From Hyphomicrobium sp. CS1GBMeth3 (GTDB lineage Bacteria; Pseudomonadota; Alphaproteobacteria; Rhizobiales; Hyphomicrobiaceae), in the NCBI RefSeq assembly GCF_900117455.1, contig NZ_FPHO01000003.1, forward strand, positions 2,198,501 to 2,262,500: a DNA stretch of 64,000 bases, given 5' to 3'. The notes beneath the pieces were generated by a model. It was not told where the DNA came from, did no database searches, and saw only the letters and a list, made by a program, of their open reading frames with translations. This document shows, in pieces, positions 47,560-56,488 of the stretch (positions are counted from its first letter, which is position 1; each line of letters begins with the position of its first letter). The translations under genes were made by a program, and so were the position numbers.

Positions 47560-49335
47560 TTAGGCGTCGTCAGTGCGCGGCTTGCCGCTGTCGCTCCATC
47601 CGTTGAGCACGTCGAGGATCGGCGTCAGTCCTTCGGTGTTGGCCAGACGATAGACCTCGATGTCGCGACGCGCTCCTTCGCTCCACCCGGCGATGGTCAG
47701 TGCCCGCTCGGCCTTCGAGAACAGACCGTGGTTGCGCAACGGCGCTGCATCGCGCACGGCGGCGTCGCGGGTTTCGGCATCCGGCCCGCTGGTCTTGCCG
47801 TGCTCCTCCAGCCAAGCCTGCCGGATCTTTGTCAGGTCGGTATCGCTCGGCAGCGCCTCTTCGTCCTTGAGCCTCTGCAACTCGCTCTTGGTCAGCTTCA
47901 ACCAGCCCGGCTTCGGCCACTCGACGAGATCGAGATCGTCGAGCACGCCAGCGAGCTGGTTCATGGCCAGCGCCTTCGCACCCTCCTTCTCGGTGTCGCA
48001 ACTGTAGAGGTTCGGGATGACGAGATAGGAGCGCGTGCGGTGGTAAATGAAGTGGCGGCGCACCCACTCGATGTCGGTGTCCGGTGCGCGTGCAATGGCC
48101 GTCGCAATCGCATCCTGAATTTGCCGTTTCTTGTCGCCGGCCATCTCGGGACGCCGCGCCGGAGGGTTGAGAATGGCGAGCACGAGCAGCCCGAAATCGA
48201 TGCCGATTGAAGCGAGCAGAGCGATCAGATCGCGGCCCGTGATCGGATCGCCCGCCTCCGTGTGTGCTGCGGGCTCTGCGCCGCCGCTGAACACGTAGGA
48301 AATCAGCCCGCCGCCGTAGGCGCCGATGTTGCGCCACAGGTTCTTGACCGCATTGGCGACGCCCGCCGGTCCTTCGCTGAAGGCCGCGTCGCGCAGCGTC
48401 ACCTCGGCCGGTTGGTCGGCTTGGTCGGCCGCCTGATTAAGGCGTTGCGCCAGCGTCGGATCGTAGCACGAGAACCCGGCCTGCCCCGGCGGCACCGAGA
48501 CCGACTCGGCGAGCGCACGCATCTCCGCCGCGGTCGACTTTCCAAGCTCGTTCGAGCGCGCTGCGATGTTGCGCGCCGAGCCGCGGATCTGCGAGGCCAT
48601 CGTCTCGAAATTGCGCTGCCGCTCCTCGACGCTCGAGCCTGCGAGTGACCGTGCGCTTTGGCGAAGCTGTTCGACCTCCGCCTGCACCGGCTCGAGCCAG
48701 CTCCGCACCATGCCGTCGCGCAGCGTCGCAACAGAGTCCCGCACGCCGCGCCGCGCATTGTAGAGCGGGCCGCGTCCCGCGCCTGAAGGCGTACCGCAGC
48801 TACCGCCGCTCGTCTCCTCGCGTGCCATCTGGCTCTCGGACCACGAGACGACGTTATCGAGCTGCGAGCGCACCGCATCGAGCCGCGCCGCCACCACCGC
48901 GCTCGCGTCGCGTGCGTCCTCCTGCAGCCCCGAGAGGCCCGTGCGCGTCGCTTCCTGACCAGAGATCAGGCTCCACCAGAAGCCGTAGCCGAAGCCGATC
49001 GACCAGAGCGCGAGGAAGGCATAGAGGATGAAGGTGATGACGCGGTCGCCGAAGTCGCGGCCTGCGCCGAACGTCTCGCGCAGGCAGAGCCACATCAGGA
49101 AGGTCAGCGCGAAGACGACTGTAACGACGAGCACGTCGTTGGGGATCGACATGGACCCGGGATCGGTCGGCGTCTCCGACACGCCGATGATGAAGTCGCG
49201 CATGCCGTGCCAGGTGGCGTAGCCGGAGATGAACAGCAACATCAGCGAGGCAACGCCGATCAGCATGTTGCGCCCCAGCAAATAGTCGAGACGGCGCCGC
49301 CATGCTTTGGACGGCTTCGATGCGGCTTCGGCCAT
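47560..49335 (-). CDS. Large membrane protein with central coiled coil, function unknown
   Basis: The 591-residue protein has three hydrophobic helices in the first 130 residues (about 24-44, 68-86, 100-125), then a segment of about 230 residues rich in Ala, Arg, Gln and Glu that is probably helical and partly coiled coil, with two cysteines near 180 and 290. Two weaker hydrophobic segments follow near 340 and 375. The last 190 residues are soluble and include DIEWVRRHFIYHRTRSYLVI and NPPARRPEM just before. No family is recognised. It converges on the HerA-like gene with only 14 bases between stops, so they are separate transcripts. Confidence 0.6.
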   Translation of the reverse strand: MAEAASKPSKAWRRRLDYLLGRNMLIGVASLMLLFISGYATWHGMRDFIIGVSETPTDPGSMSIPNDVLVVTVVFALTFLMWLCLRETFGAGRDFGDRVITFILYAFLALWSIGFGYGFWWSLISGQEATRTGLSGLQEDARDASAVVAARLDAVRSQLDNVVSWSESQMAREETSGGSCGTPSGAGRGPLYNARRGVRDSVATLRDGMVRSWLEPVQAEVEQLRQSARSLAGSSVEERQRNFETMASQIRGSARNIAARSNELGKSTAAEMRALAESVSVPPGQAGFSCYDPTLAQRLNQAADQADQPAEVTLRDAAFSEGPAGVANAVKNLWRNIGAYGGGLISYVFSGGAEPAAHTEAGDPITGRDLIALLASIGIDFGLLVLAILNPPARRPEMAGDKKRQIQDAIATAIARAPDTDIEWVRRHFIYHRTRSYLVIPNLYSCDTEKEGAKALAMNQLAGVLDDLDLVEWPKPGWLKLTKSELQRLKDEEALPSDTDLTKIRQAWLEEHGKTSGPDAETRDAAVRDAAPLRNHGLFSKAERALTIAGWSEGARRDIEVYRLANTEGLTPILDVLNGWSDSGKPRTDDA

Positions 49336-49471
49336 GACGCGATACCCCCAGTCGATGCTCCCGGCGGCCGGAAATGTAAGGGAAAAGGAAGAGGCTGTCC
49401 TGCCACGGGCTCAGATGAGCCGCGCGCGAGCGTCGAAGCGTAGCAGCTACGCCACGCTCAGCGTGGAAATC

Positions 49472-50404
49472 TTATCGGTTCTGGTCGTTGGGGCGGATCT
49501 CGACCAGGCGAGGGCCGGCAGGTGTCCGCTCTGCGTCGTCCGGCGTGGCCTCGCTCTCCGGCGCAGGCTCGGGCGCGGCCGCTGCGGGAGCACCGGCGGC
49601 GCCGTGCAGCCGCTCGAGCTCCCGGAACCGCCGCCAGGTCCACGGCAGAGCCGCGAGGTAGGCGATCGAGCCGATGGCCAGCGTCGGATAGGGATAGGTC
49701 AGGAGACACGCCACCGCCAGCATGGAGAGGATGAACAGCGGCAGAACCCAATCGCGCCCGATGCGCTCGCCGAGCAGCTTGCCGGAGTACGTCGGCAGCA
49801 TGGAGACCATCGTTAGACCGATCACCATCACGTAAGCCAGCACGAGATTGAGCAGGATCGGTGAGGCGCGCAGATCGAGCCCGAGGTTGGCCAGATAGAT
49901 CGGCAAGAGCACGATGATCGCCGCCGCCGGCGTCGGCACACCCATGAAGAAGTCCGACTGCCATCGCGGCCGCTCATCGTCGATCAGGGTGTTGAAGCGC
50001 GCGAGGCGCAGTGCGGAGGCGAGCGCGAACAGCATCACCGCGATCCAGCCCAGGCTGCGGTGCTCCCCCAGCCCCCAGGTGAAGATCATGATCGCGGGCG
50101 CGACGCCGAAATTGACGAAGTCTGCAAGGCTGTCGAGCTCCGCGCCGAAGCGTGAAGAGGCCTTGAGCAGCCGCGCGATTCGCCCGTCGATGCCGTCGAG
50201 CAGCGCCGCGAACACGATCGCAGCCAGCGCAAAATCGTAGCGCCCTTCGATCGACATGCGGATCGAGGTCAATCCCGCGCAAAGGCCTAGAAGCGTAAAG
50301 AAGTTTGGCACCATCATGCGCACCGGGATGCGCGCGTGGCTGAACATGCGCCGCCGCCTGCGTCGCCGCGTGTGCTCTTCGAGTTCCGGTACGACAGGGT
50401 CCAT
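49472..50404 (-). CDS. pssA: CDP-diacylglycerol-serine O-phosphatidyltransferase
   Basis: This inner-membrane enzyme makes phosphatidylserine from CDP-diacylglycerol and serine. The 310-residue protein has the CDP-alcohol phosphotransferase motif DGIDGRIARLLKASSRFGAE followed by LDSLADF (residues about 70-98) and several membrane helices. Basic residues (RRRRRRR) precede the first helix. A Pro/Ala/Glu-rich C-terminal tail follows residue 270. It lies after psd on the same strand, giving phosphatidylethanolamine synthesis, with a repeat element between them. Confidence 0.95.
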   Translation of the reverse strand: MDPVVPELEEHTRRRRRRRMFSHARIPVRMMVPNFFTLLGLCAGLTSIRMSIEGRYDFALAAIVFAALLDGIDGRIARLLKASSRFGAELDSLADFVNFGVAPAIMIFTWGLGEHRSLGWIAVMLFALASALRLARFNTLIDDERPRWQSDFFMGVPTPAAAIIVLLPIYLANLGLDLRASPILLNLVLAYVMVIGLTMVSMLPTYSGKLLGERIGRDWVLPLFILSMLAVACLLTYPYPTLAIGSIAYLAALPWTWRRFRELERLHGAAGAPAAAAPEPAPESEATPDDAERTPAGPRLVEIRPNDQNR

Positions 50405-50426
50405 GAGAGCCCTCCGTGTTCCCGGC

Positions 50427-50532
50427 CATGATCGCTTCGGACCCTATCGTCCGAAGCGTGAATCATTGGCCGTCAATATCAGTGCCCATGATCGCTTCGG
50501 ACCCTATCGTCCCAAGCGTGAATCATTGGCCC
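50427..50532. repeat. Tandem pair of a 46-bp palindromic repeat between psd and pssA
   Basis: Two copies (50427-50472 and 50487-50532) are spaced exactly 60 bp apart and differ at one base (50453 against 50513). Each contains GCTTCGGAC and GTCCGAAGC around CCTATC, a perfect 9-bp hairpin in the first copy. A related copy lies at 57311-57353. They look like REP/MITE-type intergenic elements. Confidence 0.8.
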
Positions 50533-50535
50533 AAA

Positions 50536-51249
50536 CTAATGCCGCCGCGCCTCGCGCTCCGGTTCCGTCGACCTTAGGTCCGACAGCACGGTCTCGCCGC
50601 CGATGGCGCGCTGGCCGACGGCGACCGCCGGAAAAGCACCGACCGGCAGATAGGTATCGACGCGCGAGCCGAAGCGGATCAAGCCGAACCGCTCGCCCAC
50701 GCCGAGGCTGTCGCCCTCCGCCGCAAGCGTCACGATGCGCCGCGCGACAAGGCCCGCGATCTGTACCACTCCGACTTTGACTCCGGTCGGCGTCTCGATG
50801 ACGATCGAGCGCCGCTCGTTCTCCTCCGACGCCTTGTCGAGCGCCGCGTTGAGGAAAGCGCCGGGGATATAAAGCGAGCGGATGATTCGTCCGGCCAACG
50901 GCGCCCGCTGGATATGCACATCGAATACCGACAGGAAGATCGAGATGCGCGTGCGCTCCTCGTCGCCGAGCCCGAGCTCCGCCGGCGGCCGCACTTTCTC
51001 GATGAGCGAGATCTTGCCGTCCGCCGGAGCCAGGATGAGCCCCTCGCGCAGCGGCGTCACCCGGTCGGGATCGCGGAAGAAGTAGATGATCCACGCCGTG
51101 ATCAGCGCCGCGATCCAGCCGAGCGGTGCCCAGAGCAGGAACAGGAGCAACGTAACGACGAGGCCGATGGCAACGAACTTGTGCCCGTCGCGATGCACGG
51201 GCGCCAGGCTGTCGGCGATGGTGTCGAGCAGGGAATGACGATCGGACAA
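50536..51249 (-). CDS. psd: Phosphatidylserine decarboxylase proenzyme (short type)
   Basis: This enzyme converts phosphatidylserine to phosphatidylethanolamine using a pyruvoyl group made by self-cleavage. The 237-residue protein has a hydrophobic helix near residues 25-57, ILAPADGKI near 72, VFDVHIQRAPLAG near 108 and the cleavage motif around Gly194-Ser195 in IRFGSRVDTY. The start is a TTG (51249) because a strong AGGAGG lies 5 bases before it and there is no ATG nearby. It precedes pssA. Confidence 0.94.
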   Translation of the reverse strand: MSDRHSLLDTIADSLAPVHRDGHKFVAIGLVVTLLLFLLWAPLGWIAALITAWIIYFFRDPDRVTPLREGLILAPADGKISLIEKVRPPAELGLGDEERTRISIFLSVFDVHIQRAPLAGRIIRSLYIPGAFLNAALDKASEENERRSIVIETPTGVKVGVVQIAGLVARRIVTLAAEGDSLGVGERFGLIRFGSRVDTYLPVGAFPAVAVGQRAIGGETVLSDLRSTEPEREARRH

Positions 51250-51327
51250 ACAGTCCTCCTATGCGCATGCCTTGCGCGGGCAGTTCGGTCGGCGGCAATC
51301 ATAGCACGCTTTGCGCGCTGCGACCTC

Positions 51328-52815
51328 TCAGAGCGGGATGGCCACGAACCGCGTGTCGCCTTTGGCATCCTCGACCAGAAGCAGCACGCTCTTGCCGCCG
51401 GCCCGCTTCACCTTCTCGATCGCCGCCTCGATGTCCTTGATGTCCGTCACCGGCACTTGCTGCGCCTCCGTGATGACATCTCCCGGACGAATGTTCCGGG
51501 ACGCGGCCGGGCTCGAAGGATCGATCTCGTTGACGACCACCCCGGTCACCTTGGCGTCGAACCCATAGCGACCGCGCAAGTCGTCGGTGAGCGGTGCCAG
51601 CACGAGGCCGAGCAGCGTGGTCGACGGCTGCGATGGCTCCTCCTTGCCGGACTGCGCCGGCTCAGGCTTACCTTCCTCGTCCTCCAGCATGCCGACGGTA
51701 ATGGAAAGCATCTTCTTCTGCCCCTGCCTCAGCACCTCGACGTCGACCGGTTTGCCGATCTGCGCCTGTGCCACGAGCTTCGGCAGCCCGCGCATGGTCG
51801 TGACGGCCTTGCCGTCGAACTTGAGGATGACGTCGCCCGGCTCGACGCCGCCTTTGGCCGCCGGCGAATCCGGCGTCACGCCGGCCACGAGCGCGCCCGT
51901 GTTCTCCGGCACGCCGAGGCTTTCGCCGATATCCTCGCTGATCGACTGGATCTTGACGCCGAGCCAGCCGCGTTTGACCTGACCGAACTCCTTAAGCTGC
52001 GCAATGACCGTCGTGACCGTATCGGCGGGCACGGCAAATCCGATGCCGATGGAGCCGCCGGTCGGCGAGATGATCGCCGTGTTCACGCCGACGACCTGGC
52101 CCTCCATGTTGAACAGCGGGCCGCCGGAGTTGCCCTTGTTGATCGCAGCGTCCGTCTGCAGGAAGTCGTCGTAGGGCCCGGCGTTGATGTCGCGCTGCTT
52201 GGCCGAGATGATTCCGACCGTGAGCGAGCCTCCAAGACCGAACGGGTTGCCGATGGCCATCACCCAGTCGCCCACTTTGAGGTTGGAGGAGGAGCCGAAG
52301 CCCACCGACACGAGCGGCTTCTTCGGCGTCACCTTGAGCAACGCGAGGTCGGTCTTGGTGTCACGGCCGAGCACTTTGTCGACCTTGAGCTTCGAGCCGT
52401 CGTGGAAGTTGACGACAATCTCGTCCGCGCCGTCGATGACGTGGTTGTTGGTGACGACAAGGCCCTCGACGCCGTCGATTACGAAACCGGAGCCGAGAGA
52501 GGACACCTTGCGGTCCGCCGGCGGCACGCGCCCGCCCCGCTTGTTGAAGAAGTCCTCGAAGAAATCCTCGAATGGCGAGCCCTTCGGAACCTGCGGCAGC
52601 GGTACGCCTTCGGGGCCCTTGGCGATCTGGCTGGTCGAGATGTTGACAACGGCATCGATGAGCTTCTCGGCTATTGGCGCCACCGACTTCGGACCGTTCT
52701 CCTGCGCCGCGGCCCGGTCTGCCATGCCTGGTCCGGAAAGAACGAGAGCTGCGAGAGCGGCAGCCAGCGCTCGGCCTGTGCCGGCCGTTGCGCGGTGCCC
52801 GAGTGTCGTGATCAT
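51328..52815 (-). CDS. degP: Do-family periplasmic serine endoprotease DegP/HtrA
   Basis: This periplasmic protease and chaperone degrades misfolded envelope proteins. The 495-residue protein starts at ATG 52815 behind AAGGAGC and has a signal peptide ending AAA-QE near residue 37. The catalytic triad is His125 (TNNHVI), Asp156 (TDLALL) and Ser230 (GNSGGPL). Two PDZ domains follow, near 275-365 and 395-485. It is the last gene of the hflK-hflC-DUF2065-degP set; the open frame extending upstream to 53160 lacks start signals and crosses a long hairpin. Confidence 0.95.
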   Translation of the reverse strand: MITTLGHRATAGTGRALAAALAALVLSGPGMADRAAAQENGPKSVAPIAEKLIDAVVNISTSQIAKGPEGVPLPQVPKGSPFEDFFEDFFNKRGGRVPPADRKVSSLGSGFVIDGVEGLVVTNNHVIDGADEIVVNFHDGSKLKVDKVLGRDTKTDLALLKVTPKKPLVSVGFGSSSNLKVGDWVMAIGNPFGLGGSLTVGIISAKQRDINAGPYDDFLQTDAAINKGNSGGPLFNMEGQVVGVNTAIISPTGGSIGIGFAVPADTVTTVIAQLKEFGQVKRGWLGVKIQSISEDIGESLGVPENTGALVAGVTPDSPAAKGGVEPGDVILKFDGKAVTTMRGLPKLVAQAQIGKPVDVEVLRQGQKKMLSITVGMLEDEEGKPEPAQSGKEEPSQPSTTLLGLVLAPLTDDLRGRYGFDAKVTGVVVNEIDPSSPAASRNIRPGDVITEAQQVPVTDIKDIEAAIEKVKRAGGKSVLLLVEDAKGDTRFVAIPL

Positions 52816-52860
52816 CTGATGCTCCTTCCCGACCATGCGCGTGTCGGATGCTGTCGATCT

Positions 52861-52906
52861 GGCACGCAAACCCCGGCCTCCGCGGGGAGGCCGTGGTTTG
52901 CATGCC
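52861..52906. repeat. Long imperfect hairpin upstream of degP
   Basis: The 21-base arms 52861-52881 and 52886-52906 pair with two mismatches around a 4-base loop. It starts 46 bases before the degP ATG, so it would form in the degP leader or the DUF2065-degP intercistronic mRNA. It may be a palindromic repeat or a regulatory or processing hairpin. Confidence 0.65.
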
Positions 52907-53027
52907 AAAAGCTGGGCGCAGTCCCGCCAGTCGCGTCCAAAGTGTGAGATCGCCCGTAGGCTGTCAACGTGGCCGGCGCGTGGCGGTTCGAAGGGACGCG
53001 CACCGCCCAATGATCGCCAACCGTCTG

Positions 53028-53213
53028 TCACCCGCGCACCAGCCAGACCACGAGCGCGCCGACGGCGACTGCCACCCAGCCCGCTTTGCGCAGACTGTCG
53101 TCGGGCGTCGCCGCTGCCGTCGCCAGGAGACGGCGCCCGAGCGCCGGGGACAGAGCCCACAGCAGCCCTTCGATGACGAGCACCAGTCCTAAGGCGACGA
53201 AAAGATCGCTCAT
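53028..53213 (-). CDS. DUF2065 small membrane protein
   Basis: The 61-residue protein has two hydrophobic helices: FVALGLVLVIEGLLWALSP and a second at the C-terminus. DUF2065 genes typically follow hflC, as here; the start codon overlaps the hflC stop as ATGA. It may be an accessory of the HflKC complex; the role is not established. Confidence 0.88.
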   Translation of the reverse strand: MSDLFVALGLVLVIEGLLWALSPALGRRLLATAAATPDDSLRKAGWVAVAVGALVVWLVRG

Positions 53214-54097
53214 TGTCTAGGCGCGGCGGTTCCGGTTCCCGTGGGGTCGCTGAAATACTTGAAGAAGTCTGAGTCCGGCGAGATCACGAGACGCGTGTCG
53301 CCGGGCTTCAGGCCCTGCTCGTACGCCTGCATGGAGCGATAGAACTCGAAGAAGCCGGCATCGCGGTTGAACGCCTCGGCGAAGATCCGGTTGCGCTCGG
53401 CTTCGCCTTCACCGCGCAACTCCTCGCCCTTCCGCGTCGCTTCCGCCTTGATGATCGTGACCTCGCGGTCGGCGGTCGCGGTAATGCGATTAGCTTCGCC
53501 CACGCCCTGAGCGCGGAACTCTGCGGCCTCACGCTGGCGTTCGGCGCGCATGCGCTCGAACACGCTCTTCTGGTTCTGGTCCGGAAGGTCGGCGCGCTTG
53601 ATGCGCACGTCGACGACCTCGAGGCCGAAGTCGTTGCCCTCCTCGTTGACGTTCGTGGCAATACGCTTCATCAGCGCCTCGCGCTTGTCCTTCACCACGT
53701 CTTGGAACGTGGATGCGCCGAGCGCGCGCCTGAGCGCCGACTCGACGATCGGGCCGAGGCGCGAGCGCACTGCGCCCTCATGGCGCAGCGTCTGATAGAA
53801 CTTCAGCGGGTCGACGATCTTGTAGCGCGCAAAGGCATCGACGATGAGACGCTTCTGGTCGGAGGCCGTGACCTCCTGCGCCTGCGTATCGAGATCCAGA
53901 ATGCGCTTGTCGAAGATGTCGACAGTCTCGACGAGCGGCAGCTTCCAGTGCAGGCCGGGCTGCTGCACGACGCGCTTCGGCTTACCGAACTCGAGCACGA
54001 GCGCCTGCTCGTTCTGGTGCACGATGAACGCCGAGGCATAGACGGCGACCGCGGCGGCGCCGAGAAGAACGACGATGAAAGCGAGGAAGGCACGCAT
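53210..54097 (-). CDS. hflC: HflC, SPFH-domain regulator of FtsH
   Basis: The 295-residue protein has an N-terminal membrane helix (residues 4-25) and an SPFH/band-7 domain (about 25-200) with VLEFGKPKRVV early and a charged helical region after it. HflC with HflK forms a large periplasmic cage around the FtsH protease and limits its action on membrane proteins. It follows hflK by 2 bases and overlaps DUF2065. Confidence 0.95.
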   Translation of the reverse strand: MRAFLAFIVVLLGAAAVAVYASAFIVHQNEQALVLEFGKPKRVVQQPGLHWKLPLVETVDIFDKRILDLDTQAQEVTASDQKRLIVDAFARYKIVDPLKFYQTLRHEGAVRSRLGPIVESALRRALGASTFQDVVKDKREALMKRIATNVNEEGNDFGLEVVDVRIKRADLPDQNQKSVFERMRAERQREAAEFRAQGVGEANRITATADREVTIIKAEATRKGEELRGEGEAERNRIFAEAFNRDAGFFEFYRSMQAYEQGLKPGDTRLVISPDSDFFKYFSDPTGTGTAAPRQ

Positions 54098-54099
54098 CT

Positions 54100-55227
54100 T
54101 CAGTTTACTCCCTCGCCAGTGGTCCGGCGCTGCTGGAGCTGATCCAGGGGCAGGTAGGGCACCACGCCCTGTCCGCTCTTGCTGTCGATGATTACCTTGT
54201 CGGTGCCTCCAAAGACACGCTCCATGGTCTCGAGGAAGATGCGCTTGCGCGTCACGTCAGGTGCTTTCCTGTATTCGTCATAGACTTTGAGGAAGCGGGC
54301 CGTCTGGCCTTGTGCTTCCGCGACCGTCCCCTGCTTGAAGCCCTCGGCGCCCTGTAGGATGCGCTCGGCCTCGCCGCGCGCCTCCGGCACCACTTTGTTG
54401 GCGTAGGCGAAGGCCTCGTTCTGCAGACGCTCCTTGTCGGCGCGCGCCGCCTGCACGTCGCGGAAGGCGTCGATAACCTCCGTCGGCGGGTCGACCTTCT
54501 GCAGCGTCACCTGGTCGACCTGAATACCGGCTTTGTAGCCGTCGAGCGTCTGCTGGATCAGCGCCTGCACGTCGGCTTCCGTCTTCTGGCGGGCCTCGGT
54601 CAGGATCGGCTGAATGTTCGATTGCCCTACGACTTCACGCATGGCGCTTTCGGCGACTTCCTTCACCGTGTTGTCAGGGTTCTGGATATTGAACAGATAC
54701 TCTTCGGCGTTCTTGATGCGCCAATAGACGACGAAGTCGATGTCGACGATGTTCTCGTCGCCGGTCAGCATCAGGCTCTCTTCCTTGACGTCCTGCACGC
54801 CGCCAGTGCCGAAGCCGCGCTCGAAGGCGGCCGAGCGCATGCCGACCTCGATAATGTTCTGGCGCGTGACTTTGGGGCGCAGCACTTCCTCGATCGGATA
54901 CGGATAGCGGAAGTGCAAGCCCGGCGGCTCCTGGCGCACGAACTCACCGAAGCGGAGCACGACGCCGAGTTCGTCGGGATCGACGCGGAACAGGAACGCA
55001 TACCAGCCGACGACAGCTGCTGCCACGACGGCCGCGAGCAGCGCCAGGGGCCCCGGAATACCGCCGCCATGCATGACCTGTTTCATGCGGTCCTGGCTGC
55101 GCTTCAGCATCTCCTCGAGATCGGGGGGCTGGTTGCCCGGGCCCTGGCCCCACGGACCGCCACCGCCTCCACCACCCTTCCAGCCGCCGCCGTTTCCACC
55201 GCCGCCGCTCTGATTACTCCAAGGCAT
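54100..55227 (-). CDS. hflK: HflK, SPFH-domain regulator of FtsH
   Basis: The 375-residue protein starts with a cytoplasmic glycine-rich stretch (GGGGNGGGWKGGGGGGG), then one membrane helix near residues 60-80 and an SPFH domain with VVLRFGEFVRQEPPGLHF near 90. The C-terminal part is helical and charged. It forms the HflKC complex with the next gene. It is the first gene of the hflK-hflC-DUF2065-degP unit. Confidence 0.95.
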   Translation of the reverse strand: MPWSNQSGGGGNGGGWKGGGGGGGPWGQGPGNQPPDLEEMLKRSQDRMKQVMHGGGIPGPLALLAAVVAAAVVGWYAFLFRVDPDELGVVLRFGEFVRQEPPGLHFRYPYPIEEVLRPKVTRQNIIEVGMRSAAFERGFGTGGVQDVKEESLMLTGDENIVDIDFVVYWRIKNAEEYLFNIQNPDNTVKEVAESAMREVVGQSNIQPILTEARQKTEADVQALIQQTLDGYKAGIQVDQVTLQKVDPPTEVIDAFRDVQAARADKERLQNEAFAYANKVVPEARGEAERILQGAEGFKQGTVAEAQGQTARFLKVYDEYRKAPDVTRKRIFLETMERVFGGTDKVIIDSKSGQGVVPYLPLDQLQQRRTTGEGVN

Positions 55228-55431
55228 ATGTTCTGAGCCTCTTGAATTTAAGTGATTGTCGGGAGCCGCTGAGAGAGTGCCAGGATTGGGCCCTGGCGCG
55301 CGTAAGTCCCGGATGGAAATTGCGCTTTGCTTATAGGGGAGGACCCCGATGGACGCAAACCGATTGCCGGATAATTGGTTGGCAAAGGCCCTGAATCAAG
55401 GCGTCCCGAGAGGTAATTCGTCCTGCAACTC

Positions 55432-55938
55432 TCAATCCTTACGGTCGAGCACCCTTAAGGTGGCCGTAACGTCATCCTTTTCGCTCGCCGCCAGCGGTTG
55501 ACGCTCGACCTCCTGCCAGTCCGAAAGATCCACGTCAGGGAAATACACGTCGCCTTCGGGCTTGGCGTCCACGGCCGTCCAGTAGAGGCGGGTGGCATGC
55601 GGGAGCGCGACGCGGAACACGTCCGCCCCGCCGATCACCATGATCTCGTCGGCGCCGCTCGTCAGCGCCAGCGTGCGGGCGAGCGTCTGCGCATCGGCGA
55701 AGCTGTGGACGACGCTGACGCCATCCGCTTCGAAGAAGGGATCCGTCGTCAGCACGATATTGTCGCGCCCGTCGAGCGGCCCCTTGAGCGACTGAAACGT
55801 CTTGCGGCCCATGATCAGCGGCTTGCCCATGGTGAGCCGCCGGAACGTCTTGAGGTCGGCCGAAAGCTTCCAAGGCAGCTGGCCGTTTTTGCCGATGACG
55901 CCGTTCCCGGCCACGGCAACGATAAGTGAAATTCTCAA
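55432..55938 (-). CDS. folA: Dihydrofolate reductase
   Basis: This enzyme reduces dihydrofolate with NADPH, restoring tetrahydrofolate used up by ThyA. The 168-residue protein begins with (M/L)RISLIVAVAGNGVIGKNG, has the catalytic acid Asp28 in KLSADLKTF, then LIMGRKTFQSL and VIGGADVFRVAL. The start is a TTG (55938), the only start that fits the family's length. It lies 10 bases after a small lipoprotein gene that separates it from thyA. Confidence 0.95.
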   Translation of the reverse strand: MRISLIVAVAGNGVIGKNGQLPWKLSADLKTFRRLTMGKPLIMGRKTFQSLKGPLDGRDNIVLTTDPFFEADGVSVVHSFADAQTLARTLALTSGADEIMVIGGADVFRVALPHATRLYWTAVDAKPEGDVYFPDVDLSDWQEVERQPLAASEKDDVTATLRVLDRKD

Positions 55939-55948
55939 AGAGACGACC

Positions 55949-56350
55949 TCAGGCTCTGCATCCCTGGATAGGCACCATGGCGATCTGGTTGTCGGCGTTA
56001 TACCTGTTCATCGCGCCACTCGCCGCGTCTACCCCTAACCCAACTACGCCGCCGAAAACAATATTTCCCGCCGACATCGCCTCGGTATTCGAGGCGATGA
56101 TGCCGACGCCATCTTGGAAGCATTCCTTGCGACAGGTCACCGCGATCGAGTCCTGGCTCTTGTCCAAAACGATAGCAGCAGGAGTCGTGACAACCTTCGT
56201 CCCGATCGCGCCGGATGTCAGAGTGCACTGCGCGCCGGGAGCTCCAGGAGTGTTGATCACGACCTGCTGGGTGGTTCCTTTCGTTAACGTTGCGCAGGCC
56301 GAAATGCAGAAAGCTGCGCATGCGGCAGCCGCAAACGATAAGACACGCAT
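55949..56350 (-). CDS. Small lipoprotein of unknown function
   Basis: The 133-residue protein has a lipoprotein signal: a hydrophobic stretch then ISAC with Cys19 as the lipidation site. The mature part starts ATLTKGTTQQVVINTPGAPG, a pattern I have seen in secreted proteins with a beta-sandwich (PEGA-like) domain, and has three further cysteines plus a glycine-rich hydrophobic segment near residue 95 that could insert in a membrane. It sits between thyA and folA; no function can be named. Confidence 0.7.
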   Translation of the reverse strand: MRVLSFAAAACAAFCISACATLTKGTTQQVVINTPGAPGAQCTLTSGAIGTKVVTTPAAIVLDKSQDSIAVTCRKECFQDGVGIIASNTEAMSAGNIVFGGVVGLGVDAASGAMNRYNADNQIAMVPIQGCRA

Positions 56351-56488
56351 GAACTCCCCCCGGGTACTGCGCGATCTGCTGAAATGTGAGCAACAGAAAG
56401 TACCCGTAGAGACGAAGACGGATATTGTCTAGTCAGCAGGCGTACGGTTTTGGGGGTTGTCCAGAGGCAGTTGCTGAGCCGTTGCTGC

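Noticed and set aside
55346-55497. Possible short gene starting after AGGGGAGG and overlapping the end of folA in antisense
   Set aside because: The ribosome-site-like sequence is good but the peptide of about 50 residues has no recognisable feature and overlaps folA.
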